In this document: positions 1-7,557 of the stretch, piece by piece
How the letters are laid out: every line of letters starts with the position of its first letter
Numbering within the stretch: position 1 is the first letter of the stretch
Source: Bacteroidales bacterium
GTDB taxonomy: Bacteria > Bacteroidota > Bacteroidia > Bacteroidales > UBA12481
Assembly (NCBI GenBank): GCA_021160155.1
Contig: JAGHDB010000333.1
Span: 1-14,538, forward strand
Direction: 5' to 3'
Length of the DNA stretch: 14,538 nt
Position numbers and translations under genes: made by a program
The notes under the pieces: model-generated
The model's input: only the letters and a program-made list of their open reading frames with translations
The model's database searches: none
What the model was told of the DNA's origin: nothing

Positions 1-295
1 ATATATGGGTATTGAATGACAACCAGGTTGGAGCTCCTAATGCACCGCCGTCATTGGCTCTCGGCTTATCATAAAAATAGTGCAGCAGTAAATCAAAGCT
101 GGGATTTACATAACGGGCCAGGTCAGCTCCCACACCGTACCCTTGCTTAAATGTATAGAATTCCTTGGCTACGTCGCCGCTATATTCCATCACACCAAAA
201 TAGAGAGCTCCACCCCATTTGTTTTCGGCGTTTTGCGCCTTAAGGGCCGGTGAACTTAACAAGATTAAGAAAAACAATAGTACCCGGGTTTTCAT
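1..295 (-). CDS. Outer-membrane beta-barrel type protein, N-terminal fragment (cut by window edge)
   Basis: Partial gene: the reading frame opens at the ATG at 293-295 and stays open for 98 codons to the left edge. The first ~21 residues form a signal peptide (MKTRVLLFF..., hydrophobic core, then a likely cleavage site in ALKAQ/N). The mature part starts with alternating aromatic and small residues (KWGGALYFGVMEYSGD, then a RYVNPSFDLLLHYFYD strand). This resembles the N-terminal barrel of Bacteroidota outer-membrane proteins, including those that carry a C-terminal OmpA domain; whether an OmpA domain follows cannot be seen. It lies 90 bases downstream of the glycan operon on the same strand. 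A minus-strand TATACTTTG at 317-325 could be a -7 element of its own promoter, but it has one base too many between TA and TTTG and no clear -33 box. The family call is by pattern recognition only. Confidence 0.6.
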   Translation of the reverse strand, partial: MKTRVLLFFLILLSSPALKAQNAENKWGGALYFGVMEYSGDVAKEFYTFKQGYGVGADLARYVNPSFDLLLHYFYDKPRANDGGALGAPTWLSFNTHI

Positions 296-385
296 AAGAT
301 TGTATTTTATTAGGTTCAAAGTATAAAAATAATTGCCGTTAATGTAAAAACCAAGAAGATATTTACTTAGTTATCAAAAGATTTA

Positions 386-1585
386 TTAACCAACGGATCT
401 TTTTGCACGTTCCCAGTTAACGGATTGTTGCTTTCTAAGAAAACGGAAAAATCCTAAATAGACTGAATAATTCATAATAAAAAAATAAAATGGAATAAAC
501 AGGATCTTTAATCTTATTTGCCTGTTTTCAAGGAACCATCCGATCATAGCCAGAAAATAAAACAGAAGTTGTCCGGCCAGCAGAACCCCGTACAGAATCC
601 GGCCCGTTTCCGGAGAAGTGCTCAGGAAAAGCCATAAATTTAGCGGAATCAATAACAAAAGCGACAGAGGAGCCAGTGACCAGCGCAACACACGATGTGA
701 AATATATTGAAACGACAATTTGCCGTATTTAAAAATATTCAGCAACGAGTGTAACCGCACAATAGATTGAATCCCTCCGGCTGAGATACGGATCTTACGT
801 TTCAGTTCTTCCCTGACATTGGCGGATGATGTTTCCTGGGCATATGCATCAGGATTATACTGGATGGTAAAACCCCGCATAGCGATCCGGAGTGAAATAA
901 TAAAATCATCCAGCAAGGTATCAGGTTCAACTTCTTCAAACAATTCAGTTCTTACTGCAAAAAGTTCTCCGGCGGCTCCCACAACAGAATACCATTCAGC
1001 ATCCCATTGCTTTAATTTCGACTCATATTTCCAGTACAACCCCTCGCCGGCTCCGGCAGCCGCATCAACATCTTTTTGAGATATCCGCTTTTCTCCTGAA
1101 ACACATCCGACTTTCGGATTTCTGAAAAGATCCACAATAATCCGGATTGACTCTTTACCCAGTTTAGTGTTGGCATCAGAAAAGACTACAATAGGGGTAT
1201 CCACCTCTTTCACTCCTCTGTTCATAGCGGCAATTTTTCCGCGCCGTTCAGGTTGGTGAAGAACCCGTACCTGGGGATAGCGTTCTTTTAAAATATCAGG
1301 AGTGCCGTCATCCGACCCGTCTGTTACCCAAACCATTTTCAGTTTATCAGCAGGATAATTCAGTTCGAGGCTGTTCTGCACTTTCATATCAATATAGTCT
1401 TTTTCGTTAAATGCGGTAACAAAAAGTGTGACTTCCGGCTCATAATCAGCAGTTCCTTCAAAAGGTTTTGACAATTTAAACAGACGCCTGACCTTTATAA
1501 TAAAAAACAGTAAAATTCCATAACCGATATAGGCATAAAACACGATAAAAACCAATAGCCAAAAAATTATCTTTAGTGCCATCAT
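386..1585 (-). CDS. Membrane-bound family 2 glycosyltransferase (processive-synthase type)
   Basis: A 399-residue protein predicted to transfer sugar from a nucleotide-sugar donor at the cytoplasmic face of the inner membrane. An N-terminal membrane segment (about residues 4-32) precedes a GT-A domain. The domain shows the opening VTLFVTAFNE (52-61), the nucleotide-binding TDGSDDGT (88-95), the metal-binding SDAN (136-139) and the acceptor-site motif LDDF (225-228). The usual QxxRW is replaced by RKIRISAGG (263-271), a variant seen in many Bacteroidota GT2 proteins. Three further hydrophobic segments follow at about 300-322, 330-351 and 358-380. It is the last gene of the seven-gene operon, 25 bases after the acyltransferase. 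M1 and M2 are both possible starts. Donor and product are unknown. No convincing terminator hairpin is visible in the 90 bases after it. Confidence 0.85.
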   Translation of the reverse strand: MMALKIIFWLLVFIVFYAYIGYGILLFFIIKVRRLFKLSKPFEGTADYEPEVTLFVTAFNEKDYIDMKVQNSLELNYPADKLKMVWVTDGSDDGTPDILKERYPQVRVLHQPERRGKIAAMNRGVKEVDTPIVVFSDANTKLGKESIRIIVDLFRNPKVGCVSGEKRISQKDVDAAAGAGEGLYWKYESKLKQWDAEWYSVVGAAGELFAVRTELFEEVEPDTLLDDFIISLRIAMRGFTIQYNPDAYAQETSSANVREELKRKIRISAGGIQSIVRLHSLLNIFKYGKLSFQYISHRVLRWSLAPLSLLLLIPLNLWLFLSTSPETGRILYGVLLAGQLLFYFLAMIGWFLENRQIRLKILFIPFYFFIMNYSVYLGFFRFLRKQQSVNWERAKRSVG

Positions 1586-1610
1586 CTCTAATGTTTAATG
1601 GTTACTGTTT

Positions 1611-2231
1611 CTACACCCGTTCCCATTTACCTTTTTCATGATTATAGCGTTTAATCACACGAGCCGGGTTACCCACAGCTACAGAAAAATCCGGTATATC
1701 ACGTGTTACTACGCTCCCGGCTCCGATTTGACATCTTTTCCCTATAGTTACCCCCGGAACCACCACCGCGTTAGCTCCGATATGAGACTCTTCACCAATA
1801 ACAACCGGCTTGATTTCAAGAGGTTGCTCACTGCTGTTTCGGGTCGCATCAGAAAAACCATGATTAAATCCACTCACAAAGACATGCTGCCCCAAACCGG
1901 ATCCGTTCTTCATTGTTACCGGTCCGATTAATACGCTACCGATACCTACTCTGACCCGGTTACCCAGTATCACATCCCCCGAACCGTTATTGATTGTGCA
2001 GAAATCTTCAATTGTTGTCAAACGGCCTATTACAAACCGGTTCCAGGGAAAAACATCGATACGGCTTCTGCGCCTGATTCGTGCTCCTTTACCTTTTTTA
2101 TGATAGATAGGAGTAAGTATATTTCTGACCCACCATCTTGGCCGGGGATTACGGGCAGGAGTTATCAAACGAATAACCAGATTTTGCAAGCCTTGTATCG
2201 ATTTGATTTTTTGTTTTAACGAGCCTCTCAT
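1611..2231 (-). CDS. Left-handed beta-helix acyltransferase (WcaF/serine acetyltransferase-like fold)
   Basis: A 206-residue hexapeptide-repeat acyltransferase, expected to O- or N-acetylate a sugar of the polysaccharide using acetyl-CoA. The first ~60 residues are basic (KKGKGARIRRRSR at about 45-57). Imperfect [LIV]-G-x4 hexapeptide turns follow from about 68 to 178 (GDVILG, VRVGIGSVLIGPVTM, PVVIGEESHIGANAVVVPGVTIG, QIGAGSVV). The catalytic His is probably H124 in GFNHGF, or less likely H116 in GQHVF. The C-terminus carries the family signature VAVGNPARVIKRY (184-196), as in xenobiotic and colanic-acid acetyltransferases. It starts 7 bases after the stop of the frameshifted glycosyltransferase and 25 bases before the terminal membrane GT2. 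The acceptor sugar is unknown. Confidence 0.87.
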   Translation of the reverse strand: MRGSLKQKIKSIQGLQNLVIRLITPARNPRPRWWVRNILTPIYHKKGKGARIRRRSRIDVFPWNRFVIGRLTTIEDFCTINNGSGDVILGNRVRVGIGSVLIGPVTMKNGSGLGQHVFVSGFNHGFSDATRNSSEQPLEIKPVVIGEESHIGANAVVVPGVTIGKRCQIGAGSVVTRDIPDFSVAVGNPARVIKRYNHEKGKWERV

Positions 2232-2238
2232 AACAAGC

Positions 2239-3443
2239 TTAATTTTTTAAATTGGGTTCAATTTTCAAGATGGCATCATAGATCGCCTTGACATTATTTT
2301 CCCACGTATGACTGCGGGCAAATTTTTTTCTGGCTTCGCGGAGTTTGGGATTATCCTCTTGAATTGCACGTTCAATCAGTATCAGGTAATCACCGGCGGT
2401 TTCACCCAGGTAGGTATATTCCCTGAAATATTCCATCGCCTTTGTTTTACTGGCGACAGTAGGTTTACCCATAGCCAGATACTCATCAATTTTTCTGGGA
2501 TAATTACCGGTAGTGGCATCATTGATTCTCTGGGGATTAAGACAAACATCAAAACCCTTGATCCATCCGGGCAAAGTTTCCGGTTCTTTAGACCCGGTAA
2601 AGATCACATTTTTCATTTGATGTAAACGGCTGACTGAGAAATCGTCATCTTCAGGGCCGACAAATACAAATGTCCATTCAGGTCGCTTTTCTGCCAGAGT
2701 TTCAAGTAGTTCAATATTCAATCTGCGGTTACTTAAAAACCCGACATAACCAATCACGGGATGAGTCAGGTCAGCCAATTCCGGAGCAATCGTAATTTCC
2801 TGCAGGTCATCATTATAAGCCTCCACATCACAACCCTGGCCAACCATATAGGAATGGGGATTATATTTCAGGCCATACTCGGTATAAAGCAGTGAGTTAT
2901 TAACCACCACATCAGCTTTCCGGATCAATTGCGGTTCAATTCGTACGCCATGCTTGCTCCAGAAAGGATTTTTTGTCAAATAATCCCGCATGTAATACAC
3001 ATATACTCTGGGTTGAAGCAACTCTTTCAGATGCAATCCCAGAAACATACTGCTGTCATTAAAAAAAATAAAATCTTCGAATCCTAATTGTTTGATTGCT
3101 ATTTGGATACGACGTGCCAAACGTATGTTATTGATCCGGTTTACCCGGTCAAACAGCCACCCGTCGGGCAACCAATTAGGGATTCAAGCAAAGTACGGGG
3201 ATTCATCACCCAAAATTCTGAATCGATTTTCTCTATCTCCGGTTGCTTACCCCGGAGTACGGCGACTCTTTTTTTAACTTTTTCAGTTGCTCTCTCCTTG
3301 ATACGGCTTTTACGGTCAAGTGGTTGATTGATATATAATACATGGTTATTTTTCGCCATAGTTGCAGCAATATTCTTGCAATTACTGCCGATCTCAATAT
3401 CCCAGGCCTGAATTCCGAAAACAATAATATCCTGATTTTCCAT
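2239..3443 (-). pseudogene. GT-B family glycosyltransferase interrupted by a single -1 frameshift
   Basis: Two overlapping frames make one glycosyltransferase. The 5' part (3443 down to about 3177) begins MENQDIIVFGIQAWD and runs about 88 residues before leaving frame. The 3' part (about 3177 to the stop at 2239-2241) carries the rest of a GT-B protein. Restoring one base just after the CT at 3178-3179 gives a continuous ESLNWLPDGWLFDRV and a 401-residue product, the normal size for the fold. The 3' part shows a nucleotide-sugar domain with VIGYVGFLSNR, FVFVGPED and YPRKIDEYLAMGKPTVAS, the usual GT1/GT4 donor-site end. An apparent start at 3169-3171 is a TTG in mid-sequence (the Leu of NWLPDG), so it is not a real gene start. 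The gene sits 10 bases after the GT4 gene and 7 before the acyltransferase. The frame change may be a true inactivating mutation or a sequence/assembly error; the intact downstream frame favours a recent event or an error. Confidence 0.85.
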
Positions 3444-3453
3444 AATGTAACAA

Positions 3454-4599
3454 TTAAAGCGCTCCCAGTTCCCGATAGATCTTTAACACTTGCCGGGCCA
3501 TTTCATTCCATGAAAACTTCTTGGCATTTACAAATCCTTTTTTCACCAATTCATCACGATAATCCGGATCCTTAAAAATCCGGATCATTCCGTCACGAAT
3601 CTCCTCCGGCCGGTAAGGATCCACCAAATGTGCTCCGTCCCCGGCAATTTCAGGCATAGAGCTTGTGTTTGATGTAATTACAGGAGTACCACATTTTTGG
3701 GCTTCCAGAATCGGGATACCGAAACTTTCACGGAAAGAGGGATATAAAAAAGCTTCAGCACATTGATAGATAACCGGTAATTCATCATTGGGCACATAAC
3801 CCGTCAGGTGAATGTGACCGGCCAGTTCAGGCTCATCTATCTGCTTCAGAATAGCAGTCAGATCACTGCTTTCAAAGTCGAGCATGACCAATGACACATC
3901 GAGACCTGTAGATGCTCTGAAAAGAGCAAAAGCTTTAAGTGTACCCGGAGTATTTTTTTTCTGCACCGTATTACCCAGAAAAAAGACATAATGCTCAGGC
4001 AACCGGTAACGATTCCGTATCTCCTCTATTTCTTTTTCGTTGGTATTAGGCACGAAATGAGTACTCACCCCGTTATAAACTGCACGCAGCCGTTCAGAAG
4101 AGATGTTGAAGAACCCGGCAATCCGGTCTTTCTCAAAATTTGAAACTGTAATAATCCGGTCGCTTCCCCGTATAACCCGTGGTACATTCCACTTACGGTA
4201 AAGATTGCCGAATCGCTGGTATGCCGTCCCGCCACCGGTGAGTAACTTTAAAGAATTGCTTTCTAGATAAATGATATCATGCAGTGTTACAACCAGAGGA
4301 ACAGGAAGGTGTAGCGGAGCGGTATTACTGGTGCAATGGAGCAGGTCACAGCTGGTCTCCTTTACAGCCCGTGGTAAGTACCGTTGCTCCCAAACCGGGT
4401 ACGGGCCACCCGGAACCTGCACGATCTTGAAATTAGCTGTTTCGGTCACCGCATTCGAATCTTCATCCGGTTTGATGAACAGGAAATACTCATTTTTCCG
4501 ATCCAGTTTCTGCAGATTCCGGATCAATTCCAAAGCCACCATATCCATCCCGTGTTTTTTCACCCGAAACAATCTCTGACCTTCGATTCCTATGCGCAT
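3454..4599 (-). CDS. Family 4 glycosyltransferase (GT-B, mannosyltransferase-like)
   Basis: A 381-residue retaining GT-B enzyme, expected to add a hexose (often mannose in related enzymes) to the growing lipid-linked glycan in the cytoplasm. The N-terminal domain opens with MRIGIEGQRL and a short loop, HGMDMVALELIRNL, in the acceptor-side position. LHDI (106-109) and TVSNFEKDRI (151-160) match the family's domain-interface motifs. The donor domain starts at about 205 (FFLGN, 206-210), includes HLTGYVPNDELP (264-275) and ends with the E-x7-E motif ESFGIPILE (E291, E299), which binds the nucleotide sugar. CGTPVITSN (303-311) and MPEIAGDGA follow as usual. Length and motif order are complete. 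It is 15 bases after the membrane GT2 and 10 bases before the frameshifted glycosyltransferase, inside the operon. The exact sugar cannot be read from sequence. Confidence 0.88.
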   Translation of the reverse strand: MRIGIEGQRLFRVKKHGMDMVALELIRNLQKLDRKNEYFLFIKPDEDSNAVTETANFKIVQVPGGPYPVWEQRYLPRAVKETSCDLLHCTSNTAPLHLPVPLVVTLHDIIYLESNSLKLLTGGGTAYQRFGNLYRKWNVPRVIRGSDRIITVSNFEKDRIAGFFNISSERLRAVYNGVSTHFVPNTNEKEIEEIRNRYRLPEHYVFFLGNTVQKKNTPGTLKAFALFRASTGLDVSLVMLDFESSDLTAILKQIDEPELAGHIHLTGYVPNDELPVIYQCAEAFLYPSFRESFGIPILEAQKCGTPVITSNTSSMPEIAGDGAHLVDPYRPEEIRDGMIRIFKDPDYRDELVKKGFVNAKKFSWNEMARQVLKIYRELGAL

Positions 4600-4614
4600 A
4601 ATATCACTTTTTCT

Positions 4615-5841
4615 TTATTTATTAATTTTATCGGACGACTTCACACCATGCTGTGTATGAATAAATTGCCTGTTGGCTCCCCGTAATTTGAATAATGACA
4701 ACAGCATAACGATAAAACTACCAGGCAGGCTCATAATCGCTTTTAAGGTATTCTTGTTGTAAAACTTTGCAGGAACGGAAATAAGTAATGCGACAGCTGC
4801 CATTGACCAAATTGTCAGCCAATTATAAAATTCGATCATCATGTTTTCATGAGCCCATAGAGGATCAATCCAGGTAATAATTCCAGTTATGAATCCAATC
4901 AACGTCAGTAATCCGATTAAAATAAGTCGTGGTAACTGGATCATCTGGATCACCTTATCAAACAAATCCACATTGGCCCGTAAAAACAGCTCTTTGAGAC
5001 CTACTCCGATATATCGCCCGAAGTATATAAACTGGGCAGAAAGCCACCGCTTACGTTGTGAAGCAAAAACCTCTTTCTGCTGTACTTTCTCATCCAACAC
5101 ATAAGCATCCGGGTGATATTCAATACGATAACGTGATTTTAGCATCCTCAATTCCAACTCTTTATCAAACCCTCCAATGGCTTTTACCTCTTGCATGAGA
5201 GATTTAAACCATTTGTATTCGAATGCCATTCCCGAACCAATCAGTGCAGACGAAAGCCCCAAAACACGATGCCCTTTTCTGAAGATCCTGTTATTAATCT
5301 CTTCACTGATGGCATCCAGGACAGCCATTGAGGTATTCATGTTTTTAGCAATCCTGTGCCCCTGAACAGCCTTTACGGTTCCATCAAACACACCTGCTAT
5401 TTTATTAAGAAAATCCGGTAACATCAAATTATCGGCATCCAGGATCAGGGCAATATCAAAATCATCCCCGATTTCCTGCATGGCAGCATTCAGTGATTTC
5501 GATTTTGTACTTTTTTCAAATTTAACCTCAACCACACGTATGGGTAAAGTTTGTAGTTCTTTTACCGTTTCAGGCTTAAAAGAATCAGCGATCACCACTA
5601 CTTCATAACTCTGCTTTGGATAATTCTGGTTCAGTGCATCCCGGGCCACATCTACAATTACCCGGTCTTCTTTATATCCCGGTATCAGCACGGCAATTTT
5701 TAAAGGGCGGGGATGTTGAATACCGACCGGACTGTATCCGAAAAGTCCGGCTACGCCGAAAACAAGAATATACAGAGCACTTAACCCTAAATAAATCCAG
5801 ATTAGGATCTCGATAATGTGTAGAATGATCGCAATAATCAT
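4615..5841 (-). CDS. Membrane-bound family 2 glycosyltransferase with QRKRW motif (cellulose/hyaluronan-synthase-like)
   Basis: A 408-residue inner-membrane GT2. One or two membrane helices (about 2-34) precede a GT-A domain with VLIPGYKED (51-59), VVVIADSF (81-88), DAD (135-137) and QRKRW (262-266), the acceptor/product-channel motif of processive synthases. The acceptor-site acid motif is GGFDKELELR (223-232) rather than the standard TED. Three or four hydrophobic segments follow (about 297-325, 340-360, 366-386). It is 6 bases after the soluble-type GT2 and 15 before the GT4 gene. QxxRW with C-terminal helices fits a polymerising synthase, but at 408 residues it is shorter than BcsA and lacks a PilZ domain, so it may instead add one or a few sugars. 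Product unknown. Confidence 0.85.
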   Translation of the reverse strand: MIIAIILHIIEILIWIYLGLSALYILVFGVAGLFGYSPVGIQHPRPLKIAVLIPGYKEDRVIVDVARDALNQNYPKQSYEVVVIADSFKPETVKELQTLPIRVVEVKFEKSTKSKSLNAAMQEIGDDFDIALILDADNLMLPDFLNKIAGVFDGTVKAVQGHRIAKNMNTSMAVLDAISEEINNRIFRKGHRVLGLSSALIGSGMAFEYKWFKSLMQEVKAIGGFDKELELRMLKSRYRIEYHPDAYVLDEKVQQKEVFASQRKRWLSAQFIYFGRYIGVGLKELFLRANVDLFDKVIQMIQLPRLILIGLLTLIGFITGIITWIDPLWAHENMMIEFYNWLTIWSMAAVALLISVPAKFYNKNTLKAIMSLPGSFIVMLLSLFKLRGANRQFIHTQHGVKSSDKINK

Positions 5842-5847
5842 AACAGC

Positions 5848-6774
5848 TTACGTTAATTTATCAGAGCGTTTAAAAATATGTACAAAGTTCCAGGAATAAG
5901 CACGCCAAACCTCACGGACCAAATCAAAACGTTTTCTGACAGAATAGCTTATCAGTGCTTTAGGAAAAGCAATCAGTGACAGGTACATCAGGGTGATCCA
6001 GCGTGACACTCCCCTGAAATTTCTCCGGGCGAAAAGGAAACGGTTTCTGTTGATATAATAAGTTTTCAGCGGACTCTCCCTGCCGGTTGTTACAGACTCT
6101 TTATGAAGAACCAGTGAATCAGGCTCATAATATATCTTGTAACCCACTCGTTTGATTCGCGCCGCCCAGTCATGTTCTTCATAATAAAGAAAATAAAGCT
6201 CCTCCATCATCCCTATTTTTTCAATTGCCTGCCGCCTGACCATCATAGCTGCTCCATGAATAGAATAGGTATAACCGCCCCGGTCATATTGACCGTGATC
6301 CGTTTCATGAAAACCAATTAAATGTTGTCGAAGGGTAAGCGGATGCATCGGTGTATATCCGGCATACTGAATCATATCAGGGGTATGGAAAAATCGTATT
6401 TTCGGACTGATCATACCGATGGTGGGATCTGCAGCCATACGTTCAACCAATGGCTCAAGAAATCCCGGAGTCACCTCCGTATCGTTATTTAAAAACAGTA
6501 AATACTCACCAGTAGCAACCCTGACAGCCAGATTGTTACCACCTGCAAAACCTAAATTCTCATTGCTTTTTATTAATGTAATTTCCGGATAATCGGTTGC
6601 CAGTGAATCAGGATTTCCCGTTGTAGATCCGTTATCTACCACCAGGATCTCCACCCGTGGGTAAGTAATTGCCCTTAACGACTGCAACAGTGCGGCAGTT
6701 ACTTCAACCTGGTTAAAATTTACCGTAATAATTGATACTAAAGGTTGTGTAATAACCTCTTTCTGTCTCTCCAT
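5848..6774 (-). CDS. Family 2 glycosyltransferase (rhamnosyltransferase-like, WbbL group)
   Basis: A 308-residue inverting GT-A enzyme, probably peripheral to the cytoplasmic membrane. SIITVNFNQ (14-22) starts the fold, VVDNGS (45-50) binds the nucleotide, NENLGFAGGNN (71-81) and FLNNDTEV (94-101, N96-N97-D98) form the donor and metal site, and GAAMMVRR plus YYEEHDW (197-203) provide the catalytic-side acids. HKES (224-227) is the typical C-terminal metal-side His. This motif set, with NLGFAGGNN and EE-DW, is typical of dTDP-rhamnosyltransferase-like GT2 enzymes; that substrate is an inference. One hydrophobic stretch near 258-276 may anchor it. It starts 10 bases after the lipoprotein stop and ends 6 bases before the membrane GT2. 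Confidence 0.87.
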   Translation of the reverse strand: MERQKEVITQPLVSIITVNFNQVEVTAALLQSLRAITYPRVEILVVDNGSTTGNPDSLATDYPEITLIKSNENLGFAGGNNLAVRVATGEYLLFLNNDTEVTPGFLEPLVERMAADPTIGMISPKIRFFHTPDMIQYAGYTPMHPLTLRQHLIGFHETDHGQYDRGGYTYSIHGAAMMVRRQAIEKIGMMEELYFLYYEEHDWAARIKRVGYKIYYEPDSLVLHKESVTTGRESPLKTYYINRNRFLFARRNFRGVSRWITLMYLSLIAFPKALISYSVRKRFDLVREVWRAYSWNFVHIFKRSDKLT

Positions 6775-6784
6775 TCATGTTTCA

Positions 6785-7462
6785 TTAATAATACAACTCT
6801 ATTTCGGTTGTGTCAAAAGCCGGAACAAACCAGGATTGCGTACTAAAAACCTGCTCTCCGTTCTTTCTCGTACTCATCTGAATAATGACATCCTGATGAC
6901 CCACTAATTGACACAAAATATCCTGCTCCACGGTTACCCCGAAAAACTGATATTTCTCCCCATGACAGCAAACGTCGCATCCAGAGTATCCATTCATAAT
7001 TCTGAACTCAAAATAGTCCGCATCATCAAAAGGATCCCTGTTTTTTACCAGAAATTTCGCCCAGGCTTTCGGAAGCAACTGAAAATCTGAACTGACTACA
7101 TGATAATTGTTTACCTGGTTCATATTTACTTCATACTCCCAACCATAATATCCCTGTCTTGAAAAAGCCAAACGGATCCCGGTCCAGTTTTTCACGGGCA
7201 AATCAAAAGAAAACTTACCCTCCTTATCTGAAATCTGTGTCTCCTCCAATTGATAATTTGCCGTATAAACTCCCGATTTAATCAGCCGGGTCCACAACTC
7301 CACCTTTGCTCCGTTTACGGATATACCCTGATTCGGATCCAGGAGTCTGCCCGAAATTTCAATCCGGTTGTTTTTTGCACATCCGGCCAGGGCAATTATT
7401 GTAACCGGTATTAAGAAATAGCTTAACGCGCAATATTTCTGATAGACTCTCATATAAAACAT
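6785..7462 (-). CDS. Lipoprotein with carboxypeptidase-regulatory-like fold and a Cys-rich C-terminal motif, first gene of the glycan operon
   Basis: A 225-residue predicted lipoprotein of no recognised family. The signal segment (about 10-27, LSYFLIPVTIIALAG) ends in the lipobox LAGC, giving C28 as the lipidated Cys. Residues after it (AKNNRIE) lack the acid-rich export signal of Bacteroidota surface lipoproteins, so a periplasm-facing protein is inferred. Residues about 33-100 look like a Cna-B/carboxypeptidase-regulatory beta sandwich (ISGRLLDPNQGISVNGAKVELW ends before ISDKEGKFSFDLPV). The C-terminal half has C162-x2-C165-C166 in GYSGCDVCCHG and C184. M1 (7460-7462) or M4 (7451-7453) could start it; neither has a Shine-Dalgarno. 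If the promoter proposed at 7472-7502 is real, M4 leaves the more plausible leader. Being first in the operon, it may help glycan export or attachment, but that is a guess from position. Confidence 0.75.
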   Translation of the reverse strand: MFYMRVYQKYCALSYFLIPVTIIALAGCAKNNRIEISGRLLDPNQGISVNGAKVELWTRLIKSGVYTANYQLEETQISDKEGKFSFDLPVKNWTGIRLAFSRQGYYGWEYEVNMNQVNNYHVVSSDFQLLPKAWAKFLVKNRDPFDDADYFEFRIMNGYSGCDVCCHGEKYQFFGVTVEQDILCQLVGHQDVIIQMSTRKNGEQVFSTQSWFVPAFDTTEIELYY

Positions 7463-7471
7463 GCATCTTTA

Positions 7472-7502
7472 TGAATTTATGATACTGTTCTATTAGAACA
7501 AA
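7472..7502 (-). promoter_or_regulatory. Possible Bacteroidota promoter for the glycan operon
   Basis: On the minus strand TTTG (7502-7499) is followed after 19 bases by TAAATTCA (7479-7472). It matches the TAnnTTTG -7 consensus at four of the six fixed positions. The spacing is right for this phylum, but the -7 box is weak. The palindrome at 7486-7500 would overlap the -33 box and fill most of the spacer, a typical repressor position. Confidence 0.3.
7486..7500. promoter_or_regulatory. Perfect 7-1-7 palindrome between divergent operons, candidate operator
   Basis: TGTTCTATTAGAACA reads as TGTTCTA, a single T, and its exact reverse complement TAGAACA. It lies 71 bases upstream of the leftward lipoprotein start choice nearer the site's side (within 24 bases of M1) and 57 bases upstream of the rightward dehydrogenase start. 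No T-run follows on either strand long enough to make it a terminator, and a one-base loop would not form a good hairpin, so a dimeric regulator's DNA site is the simpler reading. The regulator is unknown and none is encoded in this window. Confidence 0.45.
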
Positions 7503-7557
7503 AATCCGTAAAAAGCACTATTTTTAAACCCATTACCAGAAAAAATTTCATTCAGTT

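Noticed and set aside
819..1079. Plus-strand open frames inside the minus-strand glycan genes, such as this one and those at 1638-1931 and 2308-2625
   Set aside because: They lie wholly opposite well-supported genes, show no recognisable domain and have low-complexity or unnatural composition.
2239..3171. Independent 310-residue glycosyltransferase starting at 3171
   Set aside because: The start is a TTG that reads as the Leu of the NWLPDGW core sequence; the missing N-terminal GT-B half is found just upstream in another frame. It is the 3' part of the frameshifted gene.
3172..3186. Programmed -1 ribosomal frameshift
   Set aside because: The codons at the junction (TCC CTA ATT) do not form an X-XXY-YYZ slippery heptamer and no clear stem-loop or internal Shine-Dalgarno was seen nearby.
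3141..3443. Independent 100-residue small protein
   Set aside because: Its last residues are out-of-frame translation of the next part of the glycosyltransferase; its first ~88 residues are the GT's N-terminus.
7486..7500. The palindrome as an intrinsic terminator or an IS/att site
   Set aside because: The one-base loop and low GC make a poor hairpin and no T tract follows; no transposase, integrase or direct repeat lies near it.
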